Shown: in pieces, positions 7,581 to 18,518 of the stretch | Numbering within the stretch: position 1 is the first letter of the stretch | Layout of the letters: each line of letters begins with the position of its first letter | Assembly (NCBI RefSeq): GCF_002237655.1 | Contig: NZ_NOKT01000026.1 | Coordinates: forward strand, 1-64,000 | Length of the DNA stretch: 64,000 bases | DNA from: Streptomyces sp. XY006 | GTDB taxonomy: Bacteria; Actinomycetota; Actinomycetes; Streptomycetales; Streptomycetaceae | Direction of reading: 5' to 3' | Translations under genes and position numbers: made by a program | The notes under the pieces: generated by a model | What the model was told of the DNA's origin: nothing | The model's input: only the letters and a program-made list of their open reading frames with translations | The model's database searches: none

Positions 7581-8711
7581 CCACCTCCACCAGGGGAGCC
7601 GCAAAAACTCCCGCCGTACTCGTCCTGGAGGACGGCCGGGTCTTCCGCGGCCGCGCCTACGGGGCCGTGGGGGAGACCTTCGGCGAAGCGGTGTTCTCCA
7701 CCGGCATGACCGGCTACCAGGAGACCCTCACCGACCCCTCGTACCACCGCCAGGTCGTGGTGATGACCGCCCCGCACATCGGCAACACGGGCGTCAACGA
7801 CGAGGACATGGAGTCCAAGCGCATCTGGGTCTCCGGCTATGTCGTGCGCGACCCCGCGCGGGTGCCGTCCAGCTGGCGCTCCCGGCGCACGCTGGACGAG
7901 GAGCTGGCCGCGCAGGGCGTCGTCGGGATCTCCGGCGTCGACACCCGCGCCCTCACCCGCCACCTGCGCGAGCGCGGCGCCATGCGCGTCGGCATCTTCA
8001 GCGGCGAGGCCGTCCGCGACGACGCGGCGCTCCTCGCGCGCGTGCAGGAAGCCCCGCAGATGAAGGGCGCGAACCTCTCCGCCGAGGTCGCCACCACCGA
8101 GCCCTACGTCGTGCCCGCGATCGGCGAGAAGAAGTTCACCGTCGCCGCGGTCGACCTCGGCATCAAGGGCATGACCCCGCACCGCATGGCCGAGCGCGGC
8201 ATCGAGGTGCACGTGCTCCCGGCCACCGCCACCGTCGAGGACGTCTACGCGGTGAACCCGGACGGCGTGTTCTTCTCCAACGGCCCGGGCGACCCGGCCA
8301 CCGCCGACCTCCCCGTCTCCGTGATGCAGGGCGTCCTGGAGCGCGGCACCCCGCTGTTCGGCATCTGCTTCGGCAACCAGATCCTCGGCCGCGCCCTCGG
8401 CTTCGGCACCTACAAGCTGAAGTACGGCCACCGCGGCATCAACCAGCCGGTGCAGGACCGCACGACCGGCAAGGTCGAGGTCACCGCGCACAACCACGGC
8501 TTCGCCGTCGACGCCCCGCTCGACCAGGTCTCCGAGACCCCGTTCGGCCGCGCCGAGGTGTCGCACGTCTGCCTGAACGACAACGTGGTGGAAGGGCTCC
8601 AGCTCCTCGACCGCCCCGCCTTCAGCGTCCAGTACCACCCCGAAGCGGCAGCGGGCCCGCACGACGCCGCCTACCTGTTCGACCGCTTCGTTTCCCTGAT
8701 GGAGGGCCAGC

Positions 8712-8719
<8 letters not shown>
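7577..8719 (+). CDS. carA: Carbamoyl-phosphate synthase small (glutaminase) subunit
   Basis: Hydrolyses glutamine and channels ammonia to CarB for carbamoyl phosphate, used for pyrimidines and arginine. The 380-residue protein has the CarA N-terminal domain (about 12-150) and a class I glutamine amidotransferase domain with the nucleophile in FGICFGNQ and the histidine in YHPEA. The ATG at 7577 forms an ATGA overlap with the upstream gene; the frame continues upstream but the extra residues do not resemble CarA. It overlaps carB by 8 nt. Confidence 0.97.
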
Positions 8720-12020
<3,301 letters not shown>

Positions 12021-12027
12021 CAGCCCC

Positions 12028-12057
12028 GAGGGGGACACCGGAAACGGTGTCCCCCTC
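12028..12057 (+). terminator. 13-bp GNRA-loop hairpin between carB and pyrD
   Basis: Arms 12028-12040 and 12045-12057 pair perfectly around a GAAA tetraloop (12041-12044), followed by ttc. It lies 7 nt after carB and 33 nt before pyrD, and could reduce read-through into pyrD-pyrF or act as a stability element. Confidence 0.7.
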
Positions 12058-12090
12058 TTCGTGAGGACGCCACGTCCTCGTGAGGACACC

Positions 12091-13197
12091 ATGTACAAGA
12101 TCTTCTTCCGTCTCGTCTTCAAGCGGCTGGATGCGGAGCAGGCCCACCACCTGGCCTTCCGCTGGATCCGCCTGGCCGCCCGCGTGCCCGTGCTGCGCAC
12201 CTTCCTCGCGGCCGCCCTCGCGCCCCGCCACAAGGAGCTGCGCACCGAGGCCCTCGGCCTGCGCATGCACGGCCCCTTCGGGCTCGCGGCCGGCTTCGAC
12301 AAGAACGCCGTCGGCGTCGACGGCATGGCCATGCTCGGCTTCGACCACGTCGAGATCGGCACGGTGACCGGCGAGCCGCAGCCCGGCAACCCCAAGAAGC
12401 GGCTGTTCCGCCTGGTCGAGGACCGGGCGCTGATCAACCGCATGGGCTTCAACAACGACGGCTCCCTGCGTGTCGCCGCCCGCCTGGCCTCCCGGACGCC
12501 CGTCTTCCGGACCGTCGTGGGCGTCAACATCGGCAAGACCAAGGCCGTACCCGAGGAGGAGGCCGTCGCGGACTACGTGAAGTCCGCCGAGCGGCTCGCG
12601 CCCTACGCCGACTACCTGGTGGTCAACGTCTCCTCCCCGAACACGCCCGGGCTGCGCGACCTCCAGGCCACCGAGGCCCTGCGCCCCCTGCTGAGCGCCG
12701 TCCGCGAGGCCGCCGACCGCACGGTGCCCGCGCGGCGCGTCCCGCTGCTGGTGAAGATCGCCCCGGACCTCGCCGACGAGGACGTCGACGCCGTCGCCGA
12801 CCTCGCCGTGGAACTGGGCCTGGACGGCATCATCGCCACGAACACCACCATCGCGCGGGACGGACTCGGCCTGGCCTCCGACCCGGCGCTGGTCAAGGAG
12901 ACCGGCGGCCTGTCCGGCGCGCCCCTGAAGGAGCGCTCCCTGGAGGTCCTGCGCCGCCTCTACGCGCGCGTGGGCGACCGCATCACCCTGGTGGGCGTCG
13001 GCGGCGTCGAGAACGCCGAGGACGCCTGGCAGCGCATCCTGGCCGGTGCCACCTTGGTCCAGGGCTACAGCGCCTTCGTTTACGAGGGGCCCTTCTACGC
13101 CCGCGCGATCCACAAGGGGCTCGCCGCGCGCCTGCGCACCAGCCCGTACGCCACGCTCGCCGACGCGGTGGGCGCCGACGTGAGGAAGACGGCATGA
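12091..13197 (+). CDS. pyrD: Dihydroorotate dehydrogenase (quinone), class 2
   Basis: Oxidises dihydroorotate to orotate at the membrane, passing electrons through FMN to quinone. The 368-residue protein has the N-terminal amphipathic helical region typical of class 2 (MYKIFFRLVFKRLDAEQAHH), the substrate loop INRMGFNNDG, and VNVSSPNTPGLR with the catalytic serine region. The ATG at 12091 is preferred over a GTG ten codons upstream because GAGGA lies 6 nt before it. pyrF overlaps its stop by 4 nt. Confidence 0.96.
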   Translation: MYKIFFRLVFKRLDAEQAHHLAFRWIRLAARVPVLRTFLAAALAPRHKELRTEALGLRMHGPFGLAAGFDKNAVGVDGMAMLGFDHVEIGTVTGEPQPGNPKKRLFRLVEDRALINRMGFNNDGSLRVAARLASRTPVFRTVVGVNIGKTKAVPEEEAVADYVKSAERLAPYADYLVVNVSSPNTPGLRDLQATEALRPLLSAVREAADRTVPARRVPLLVKIAPDLADEDVDAVADLAVELGLDGIIATNTTIARDGLGLASDPALVKETGGLSGAPLKERSLEVLRRLYARVGDRITLVGVGGVENAEDAWQRILAGATLVQGYSAFVYEGPFYARAIHKGLAARLRTSPYATLADAVGADVRKTA

Positions 13198-14039
13198 GTG
13201 GTCTGGAACCCTTCGGCGCGCGCCTGCGCCGGGCGATGGACGAGCGCGGTCCGCTGTGCGTGGGCATCGACCCGCACGCCTCCCTGCTCGCCGAGTGGGG
13301 CCTGAACGACGACGTGGCGGGCCTGGAGCGGTTCAGCCGCACGGTCGTCGAGGCGGTCGCCGACCGGGTCGCCGTGCTCAAGCCGCAGAGCGCGTTCTTC
13401 GAGCGCTTCGGCTCGCGCGGCGTCGCGGTCCTGGAGCAGTCCGTCGCCGAGGCCCGGGCGGCGGGCGCGCTGGTCGTGATGGACGCCAAGCGGGGCGACA
13501 TCGGCTCCACCATGGCGGCCTACGCCGAGTCCTTCCTGCACAAGGACGCGCCGCTGTTCTCCGACGCGCTGACCGTCTCGCCCTACCTCGGCTACGGCTC
13601 GCTCGCCCCGGCGGTCGCGCTGGCCCGGGAGAGCGGCGCGGGCCTGTTCGTGCTGGCGCTGACGTCCAACCCGGAGGGCGGCGAGGTGCAGCACGCCGTG
13701 CGCCCCGACGGCCGGAACGTCGGAGCGACGATGCTGGCGCACCTGGCCGCCGAGAACACGGGGGAGCAGCCCCTGGGCTCCTTCGGGGCGGTCGTCGGCG
13801 CCACCCTCGGTGATCTCTCGACGTACGACCTCGCCATCAACGGACCGCTCCTCGCGCCCGGCATCGGCGCCCAGGGGGCGACGCCGGCGGATCTGCCCCG
13901 GGTCTTCGGGGCGGCCGTGGGCAACGTCGTGCCGAACGTCAGCCGGGGCGTGCTGCGCCACGGTCCCGACGTGGTCGCTCTGCGTGACGCCGCGGCACGC
14001 TGCGCGGACGACATCCGGCAGGCCGTGACGTCCTCCTGA
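13194..14039 (+). CDS. pyrF: Orotidine 5'-phosphate decarboxylase, type 2
   Basis: Decarboxylates OMP to UMP, the last pathway step. The 281-residue length and the motif DAKRGDIGSTM identify the longer type 2 form found in actinobacteria. The ATG overlaps the pyrD stop by 4 nt, making it the last gene of the operon. Orotate phosphoribosyltransferase (pyrE) is absent from the window and must be elsewhere, as in other Streptomyces. Confidence 0.97.
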   Translation: MSGLEPFGARLRRAMDERGPLCVGIDPHASLLAEWGLNDDVAGLERFSRTVVEAVADRVAVLKPQSAFFERFGSRGVAVLEQSVAEARAAGALVVMDAKRGDIGSTMAAYAESFLHKDAPLFSDALTVSPYLGYGSLAPAVALARESGAGLFVLALTSNPEGGEVQHAVRPDGRNVGATMLAHLAAENTGEQPLGSFGAVVGATLGDLSTYDLAINGPLLAPGIGAQGATPADLPRVFGAAVGNVVPNVSRGVLRHGPDVVALRDAAARCADDIRQAVTSS

Positions 14040-14192
14040 GGCGGTCCAGACCATACCGCGAGACCTCCGATGAGTGGTCCGGGGGGCCTCTGAGTCTGAA
14101 TACATCCTCAAATCCGGGGCAGTATGTCCTAAATGTCCGTTCAGGTGAAGGCTGACCAGGACTTTTCCGCTGTTCTCGCTGACTCTGGCGCA

Positions 14193-14227
14193 CTTGCCCG
14201 CTAGTCTCCGACGAGAGAGCGGGCAAG
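14193..14227 (+). promoter_or_regulatory. Long hairpin upstream of the sIHF gene
   Basis: Arms cttgcccgct (14193-14202) and agcgggcaag (14218-14227) are perfect inverted repeats; the loop contains a second stem tctc/gaga (14205-14208/14213-14216). It lies 90 nt before the sIHF start in a 277-bp gap. It is too far from pyrF to be an obvious terminator, so it may be a 5' leader structure or an operator. Confidence 0.5.
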
Positions 14228-14316
14228 CGTGTGTTGCTCGTGGCTCCCCAGGTGTGGGGCGACTAGGTTCCTCACCGGTCCGTATCCGACAGTTCGACAT
14301 CCGAGGTGACGTAGGC

Positions 14317-14640
14317 GTGGCTCTTCCGCCCCTTACCCCTGAACAGCGCGCAGCCGCGCTCGAAAAGGCCGCCGCGGCTCGCCGGGAGCGGGCCGAGGTC
14401 AAGAATCGACTCAAGCACTCCGGCGCCTCCCTCCACGAGGTCATCAAGCAGGGCCAGGAGAACGACGTCATCGGCAAGATGAAGGTCTCCGCCCTGCTGG
14501 AGTCCCTGCCGGGCGTGGGCAAGGTCCGCGCCAAGCAGATCATGGAGCGACTGGGCATCTCCGAGAGCCGCCGCGTGCGCGGTCTCGGTTCCAACCAGAT
14601 CGCCTCCCTGGAGCGCGAGTTCGGCAGCACCGGTTCCTGA
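14317..14640 (+). CDS. sihF: Actinobacterial integration host factor sIHF (mIHF family)
   Basis: A small nucleoid-associated protein that binds DNA without sequence specificity and influences chromosome compaction, sporulation and secondary metabolism. The 107-residue product starting MALPPLTPEQRAAALEKAA matches sIHF in length and sequence, with a helix-two-turn-helix region (LLESLPGVGKVRAKQIMERL, about 63-82) and C-terminal GLGSNQIASLEREF. The GTG at 14317 follows GAGGTG; an in-frame upstream start would add residues absent from the known protein. It lies just before gmk, the conserved arrangement. Confidence 0.96.
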   Translation: MALPPLTPEQRAAALEKAAAARRERAEVKNRLKHSGASLHEVIKQGQENDVIGKMKVSALLESLPGVGKVRAKQIMERLGISESRRVRGLGSNQIASLEREFGSTGS

Positions 14641-14686
14641 ACCGGTCACTCCGGGGAAGCGAGTAACGGGCACTCCGGGATTGCTG

Positions 14687-14692
14687 GATAAT
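14687..14692 (+). promoter_or_regulatory. -10 element for leaderless gmk
   Basis: GATAAT ends exactly 6 nt before the ATG at 14699, placing the predicted transcription start at the A of ATG. No Shine-Dalgarno sequence precedes this start. Confidence 0.6.
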
Positions 14693-14698
14693 CGCTGC

Positions 14699-15292
14699 AT
14701 GGCTGCAACACCCCGGGGGACGACCCCCGTGCCCCCGGACGTACGTCCGCGGCTGACCGTGCTCTCCGGCCCCTCCGGGGTCGGCAAGAGCACGGTCGTC
14801 GCTCATATGCGCAAGGAACACCCCGAGGTCTGGCTCTCGGTGTCGGCGACGACCCGCAAGCCGCGCCCCGGCGAGCAGCACGGCGTCCACTACTTCTTCG
14901 TCACGGACGACGAGATGGACAAGCTGATCGCCAACGGCGAGCTGCTGGAGTGGGCCGAGTTCGCCGGCAACCGCTACGGCACGCCGCGTGCGGCCGTGGC
15001 GGAGCGCCTGGAGAAGGGCGAGTCCGTCCTGCTGGAGATCGACCTGCAGGGCGCCCGGCTGGTCCGCGAGTCGATGCCCGAGGCCCAGCTGGTGTTCCTG
15101 GCCCCTCCCTCCTGGGAGGAGCTCGTGCGCAGGCTCACCGGGCGGGGCACCGAACCGCCCGAGGTGATCGAGCGCAGGCTGGAGGCCGCCAAGATCGAGC
15201 TTGCCGCCGAACCGGAGTTCGACACGACGCTGGTCAACACCTCCGTCGAGGACGTGGCGCGCGAGCTGCTAGCCTTGATGAACGTCGTGTGA
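14699..15292 (+). CDS. gmk: Guanylate kinase
   Basis: Phosphorylates GMP to GDP with ATP. The 197-residue protein has the P-loop SGPSGVGKST (residues ~24-33), the GMP-binding segment SATTRKPRPGE and the lid arginines in RRLTGRGTE. ATG at 14699 is preferred over a TTG six codons upstream because the TTG overlaps the -10 hexamer GATAAT; the mRNA is then leaderless. rpoZ follows after 70 nt. The link between gmk and rpoZ is a broadly conserved gene pair. Confidence 0.96.
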   Translation: MAATPRGTTPVPPDVRPRLTVLSGPSGVGKSTVVAHMRKEHPEVWLSVSATTRKPRPGEQHGVHYFFVTDDEMDKLIANGELLEWAEFAGNRYGTPRAAVAERLEKGESVLLEIDLQGARLVRESMPEAQLVFLAPPSWEELVRRLTGRGTEPPEVIERRLEAAKIELAAEPEFDTTLVNTSVEDVARELLALMNVV

Positions 15293-15362
15293 CCATCGCT
15301 GGCCGATCCGGTCCTCGCTGATCATCCCGACAGAATCTTTCCCATCCATCGGAAGGTAGAGC

Positions 15363-15635
15363 GTGTCCTCTTCCATCTCCGCGCCCGAGGGCATCATCAA
15401 CCCGCCGATCGACGAGCTCCTCGAGGCCACCGACTCGAAGTACAGCCTCGTGATCTACGCGGCCAAGCGGGCCCGCCAGATCAACGCGTACTACTCGCAG
15501 CTCGGCGAGGGTCTCCTCGAGTACGTCGGTCCTCTCGTCGACACCCACGTCCACGAGAAGCCGCTCTCGATCGCCCTTCGCGAGATCAACGCGGGGCTGC
15601 TCACGTCCGAGGCCGTCGAAGGCCCGGCGCAGTAA
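15363..15635 (+). CDS. rpoZ: RNA polymerase omega subunit
   Basis: Omega folds and stabilises the beta-prime subunit of RNA polymerase. The 90-residue protein has the conserved PPIDELLEATDSKYSLVIYAAKRARQ core, with YAAKRARQIN matching the MraR-type omega signature. The GTG start at 15363 follows ggaaggtaga. A hairpin 30 nt past the stop ends the unit. Confidence 0.96.
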   Translation: MSSSISAPEGIINPPIDELLEATDSKYSLVIYAAKRARQINAYYSQLGEGLLEYVGPLVDTHVHEKPLSIALREINAGLLTSEAVEGPAQ

Positions 15636-15664
15636 GTAGTATTTGCAGCTTGACGCTGACTTTT

Positions 15665-15699
15665 CCACAGGCCCGGCAGGCCGACTGCCGGGCCTGTGG
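15665..15699 (+). terminator. 15-bp perfect hairpin after rpoZ
   Basis: Arms 15665-15679 and 15685-15699 pair perfectly around loop gccga. It separates rpoZ from coaBC. Confidence 0.78.
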
Positions 15700-15759
15700 T
15701 GTGTCATGGAGTCGTACGGTGGGCCGGTCGCCGAGGTCCGGGGAGAGACGGGGAGAGAC

Positions 15760-16962
15760 GTGGACAAGCCGAAGGTCGTTCTGGGGGTCAGCGGCGGCAT
15801 CGCCGCGTACAAGGCCTGTGAGCTGCTGCGGCGGCTGACGGAGTCGGGTCACGACGTGCGCGTGGTGCCCACCGCGTCCGCGCTGCACTTCGTCGGTGCC
15901 GCGACCTGGTCCGCGCTCTCCGGCAAGCCGGTCTCCACCGAGGTCTGGGACGACGTGCACGAGGTGCCGCACGTCCGCATCGGGCAGCAGGCCGACCTGG
16001 TCGTCGTCGCCCCGGCCACCACCGACCTGCTCGCCAAGGCGGCCCACGGCCTCGCTGACGACCTCCTCACCAACACCCTGCTCACCGCCCGCTGTCCGGT
16101 CGTCTTCGCCCCCGCCATGCACACCGAGATGTGGGAGCACCCGGCCACCCGGGAGAACGTGGCAACGCTGCGCCGCCGCGGCGCCGTCGTCATCGAGCCC
16201 GCCGTGGGCCGCCTGACCGGCGTGGACACCGGCAAGGGCCGGCTGCCCGACCCGGCCGAGATCTTCGAGGTGTGCCGCCGCGTGCTCGCCCGGGGCGTCC
16301 GCGAGCCGGACCTCACCGGCCGGCACGTCGTCGTCAGCGCCGGAGGCACCCGCGAGCCCCTGGACCCGGTCCGCTTCCTCGGCAACCGCTCCTCCGGCAA
16401 GCAGGGCTACGCCCTCGCCCGCACCGCCGCCGCCCGGGGCGCCCGCGTCACGCTGATCGCGGCCAACAGCGCCCTGCCGGACCCGGCCGGGGTGGACGTC
16501 GTTTCCGTGGGCACGGCCGTCCAGCTGCGCGAAGCGGTGCTGGAGGCCGCCTCCGACGCCGACGCCGTGGTCATGGCGGCGGCGGTCGCCGACTTCCGCC
16601 CCGCCGTCTACGCGGCCGGGAAGATCAAGAAGAAGGACGACCGGGAGCCGGAGCCGATCACGCTGGTGCGCAATCCGGACATCCTCGCGGAGATCTCCGC
16701 CGAGCGGGCCCGCGCCGGACAGGTCGTCGTCGGCTTCGCCGCGGAGACCGACGACGTCCTCGCCAACGGCCGGGCCAAGCTGAAGCGCAAGGGCTGCGAC
16801 CTGCTCGTGGTCAACGAAGTGGGGGAGCGCAAGACGTTCGGCTCCGAGGAGAACGAGGCCGTCGTGCTCGGTGCCGACGGCAGCGAGACGCCCGTGGCGC
16901 ACGGACCGAAGGAAGCCCTGGCCGAAACCGTGTGGGACCTGGTCGCCGAGCGCCTGCGCTGA
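15760..16962 (+). CDS. coaBC: Bifunctional phosphopantothenoylcysteine decarboxylase/phosphopantothenate-cysteine ligase
   Basis: Carries out two steps of coenzyme A synthesis: joining cysteine to phosphopantothenate, then FMN-dependent decarboxylation. The ~400-residue protein has the flavoprotein CoaC half (GVSGGIAAYKACELLRRL; PAMHTEMW with the active-site region, residues 1-185) and the CoaB half starting VVVSAGGTREPLDPVR, with the acyl-phosphate loop KIKKKDD. The GTG at 15760 follows gggaga and gives the expected N-terminus; an in-frame ATG at 15706 is the alternative. A 10-base sequence gggagagacg is duplicated directly before the start (15741-15760). Confidence 0.95.
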   Translation: MDKPKVVLGVSGGIAAYKACELLRRLTESGHDVRVVPTASALHFVGAATWSALSGKPVSTEVWDDVHEVPHVRIGQQADLVVVAPATTDLLAKAAHGLADDLLTNTLLTARCPVVFAPAMHTEMWEHPATRENVATLRRRGAVVIEPAVGRLTGVDTGKGRLPDPAEIFEVCRRVLARGVREPDLTGRHVVVSAGGTREPLDPVRFLGNRSSGKQGYALARTAAARGARVTLIAANSALPDPAGVDVVSVGTAVQLREAVLEAASDADAVVMAAAVADFRPAVYAAGKIKKKDDREPEPITLVRNPDILAEISAERARAGQVVVGFAAETDDVLANGRAKLKRKGCDLLVVNEVGERKTFGSEENEAVVLGADGSETPVAHGPKEALAETVWDLVAERLR

Positions 16963-17199
16963 TGTTTCCGGAGCTTCGCGGCCCTGTGAAACCCGGCCAG
17001 TCGGGGCGTGGCGCCTCTGGTCAAGCTCGCTCGGCATTGGGCAGAATGCCCGTGCCGCAGGTCACAGCACTCCCGAGTGGCGAGACGGGGGGACCGTGTC
17101 CGAAGCGTGACCCGTAAACTGTTCCACGGACGGCGCCGGGTGCAGCCCCCGCCGTCCGCCAATGATCAGCCAGCAGCCGCTGCAACCCCAGGGAGCGTT

Positions 17200-18408
17200 G
17201 TGTCCCGTCGTCTGTTCACCTCGGAGTCCGTGACCGAGGGTCACCCCGACAAGATCGCTGACCAGATCAGCGACACCATTCTCGACGCGCTCCTGCGTGA
17301 GGACCCGACCTCCCGGGTCGCCGTCGAGACTCTGATCACGACCGGCCTGGTGCACGTGGCCGGTGAGGTCACCACCAAGACGTACGCGGACATCGCGACG
17401 CTGGTCCGGAGCAAGATCCTCGAAATCGGCTACGACTCCTCGAAGAAGGGCTTCGACGGCGCCTCCTGCGGCGTCTCGGTGTCCATCGGCGCCCAGTCGC
17501 CCGACATCGCCCAGGGTGTGGACACGGCGTACGAGTCCCGGGTCGAGGGCGACGAGGACGAGCTCGACAAGCAGGGCGCGGGCGACCAGGGCCTGATGTT
17601 CGGCTACGCGACGGACGAGACGCCGACGCTGATGCCGCTGCCGATCTTCCTGGCCCACCGCCTGTCCAAGCGCCTGTCCGACGTGCGCAAGAACGGCACG
17701 ATCCCCTACCTGCGCCCGGACGGCAAGACGCAGGTCACCATCGAGTACGACGGCGACAAGGCGGTCCGCCTGGACACCGTCGTCGTCTCCTCGCAGCACG
17801 CCTCCGACATCGACCTCGACTCGCTGCTGGCTCCCGACATCAAGGAGTTCGTCGTCGAGCCGGAGCTGAAGGCGCTCCTGGACGAGGGCATCAAGCTCGA
17901 CACGGAGAACTACCGCCTGCTGGTCAACCCCACCGGCCGCTTCGAGATCGGCGGCCCCATGGGCGACGCCGGCCTCACCGGCCGCAAGATCATCATCGAC
18001 ACCTACGGCGGCATGGCCCGCCACGGCGGCGGCGCCTTCTCCGGCAAGGACCCGTCCAAGGTCGACCGCTCCGCCGCGTACGCGATGCGCTGGGTCGCCA
18101 AGAACGTGGTCGCCGCGGGCCTCGCCACCCGCTGCGAGGTCCAGGTCGCGTACGCGATCGGCAAGGCCGAGCCGGTCGGTCTGTTCGTCGAGACCTTCGG
18201 CACCGCCAAGGTCGACACGGACCGGATCGAGAAGGCGATCGACGAGGTCTTCGACCTCCGCCCGGCCGCCATCATCCGCGACCTCGACCTGCTCCGGCCG
18301 ATCTACTCCCAGACGGCGGCGTACGGCCACTTCGGCCGTGAGCTGCCCGACTTCACCTGGGAGCGCACGGACCGCGTGGACGCGCTGCGCAAGGCGGCGG
18401 GGCTGTAA
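17200..18408 (+). CDS. metK: S-adenosylmethionine synthetase
   Basis: Makes AdoMet from methionine and ATP; in Streptomyces extra AdoMet is known to stimulate antibiotic production. The 402-residue protein has FTSESVTEGHPDKI, the GAGDQGLMFGYA motif and the P-loop-like GGGAFSGKDPSKVDRS. The GTG at 17200 follows ggga and yields the canonical length; the frame stays open upstream without MetK-like sequence. The 237-nt gap upstream has a GC-rich 8-bp stem (ggacggcg/cgccgtcc near 17128-17157), but I could not match any SAM riboswitch class. Confidence 0.97.
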   Translation: MSRRLFTSESVTEGHPDKIADQISDTILDALLREDPTSRVAVETLITTGLVHVAGEVTTKTYADIATLVRSKILEIGYDSSKKGFDGASCGVSVSIGAQSPDIAQGVDTAYESRVEGDEDELDKQGAGDQGLMFGYATDETPTLMPLPIFLAHRLSKRLSDVRKNGTIPYLRPDGKTQVTIEYDGDKAVRLDTVVVSSQHASDIDLDSLLAPDIKEFVVEPELKALLDEGIKLDTENYRLLVNPTGRFEIGGPMGDAGLTGRKIIIDTYGGMARHGGGAFSGKDPSKVDRSAAYAMRWVAKNVVAAGLATRCEVQVAYAIGKAEPVGLFVETFGTAKVDTDRIEKAIDEVFDLRPAAIIRDLDLLRPIYSQTAAYGHFGRELPDFTWERTDRVDALRKAAGL

Positions 18409-18424
18409 CGAGCCCCCAGGCCTG

Positions 18425-18453
18425 AGGCCCGGTTCCCCTCGGGGGCCGGGCCT
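18425..18453 (+). terminator. Hairpin after metK
   Basis: aggcccgg (18425-18432) pairs with ccgggcct (18446-18453), with an inner cccc/gggg stem. It lies 17 nt after the metK stop and separates it from priA. Confidence 0.7.
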
Positions 18454-18518
18454 TCGCCCTGTCCCGAGCCCTTCCCGGGCGCCGCCGGATGTCAGTGGTG
18501 TTTGGTAAGAATGCAAGC

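Noticed and set aside
14194..14316. 41-residue N-terminal extension of sIHF from an upstream start
   Set aside because: Known sIHF is 107 residues starting MALPPLTPEQ; the extension spans the leader hairpin and lacks a ribosome site.
16963..17199. Possible SAM riboswitch upstream of metK
   Set aside because: Only an 8-bp stem was found; none of the conserved cores of SAM-I/II/IV classes could be seen.
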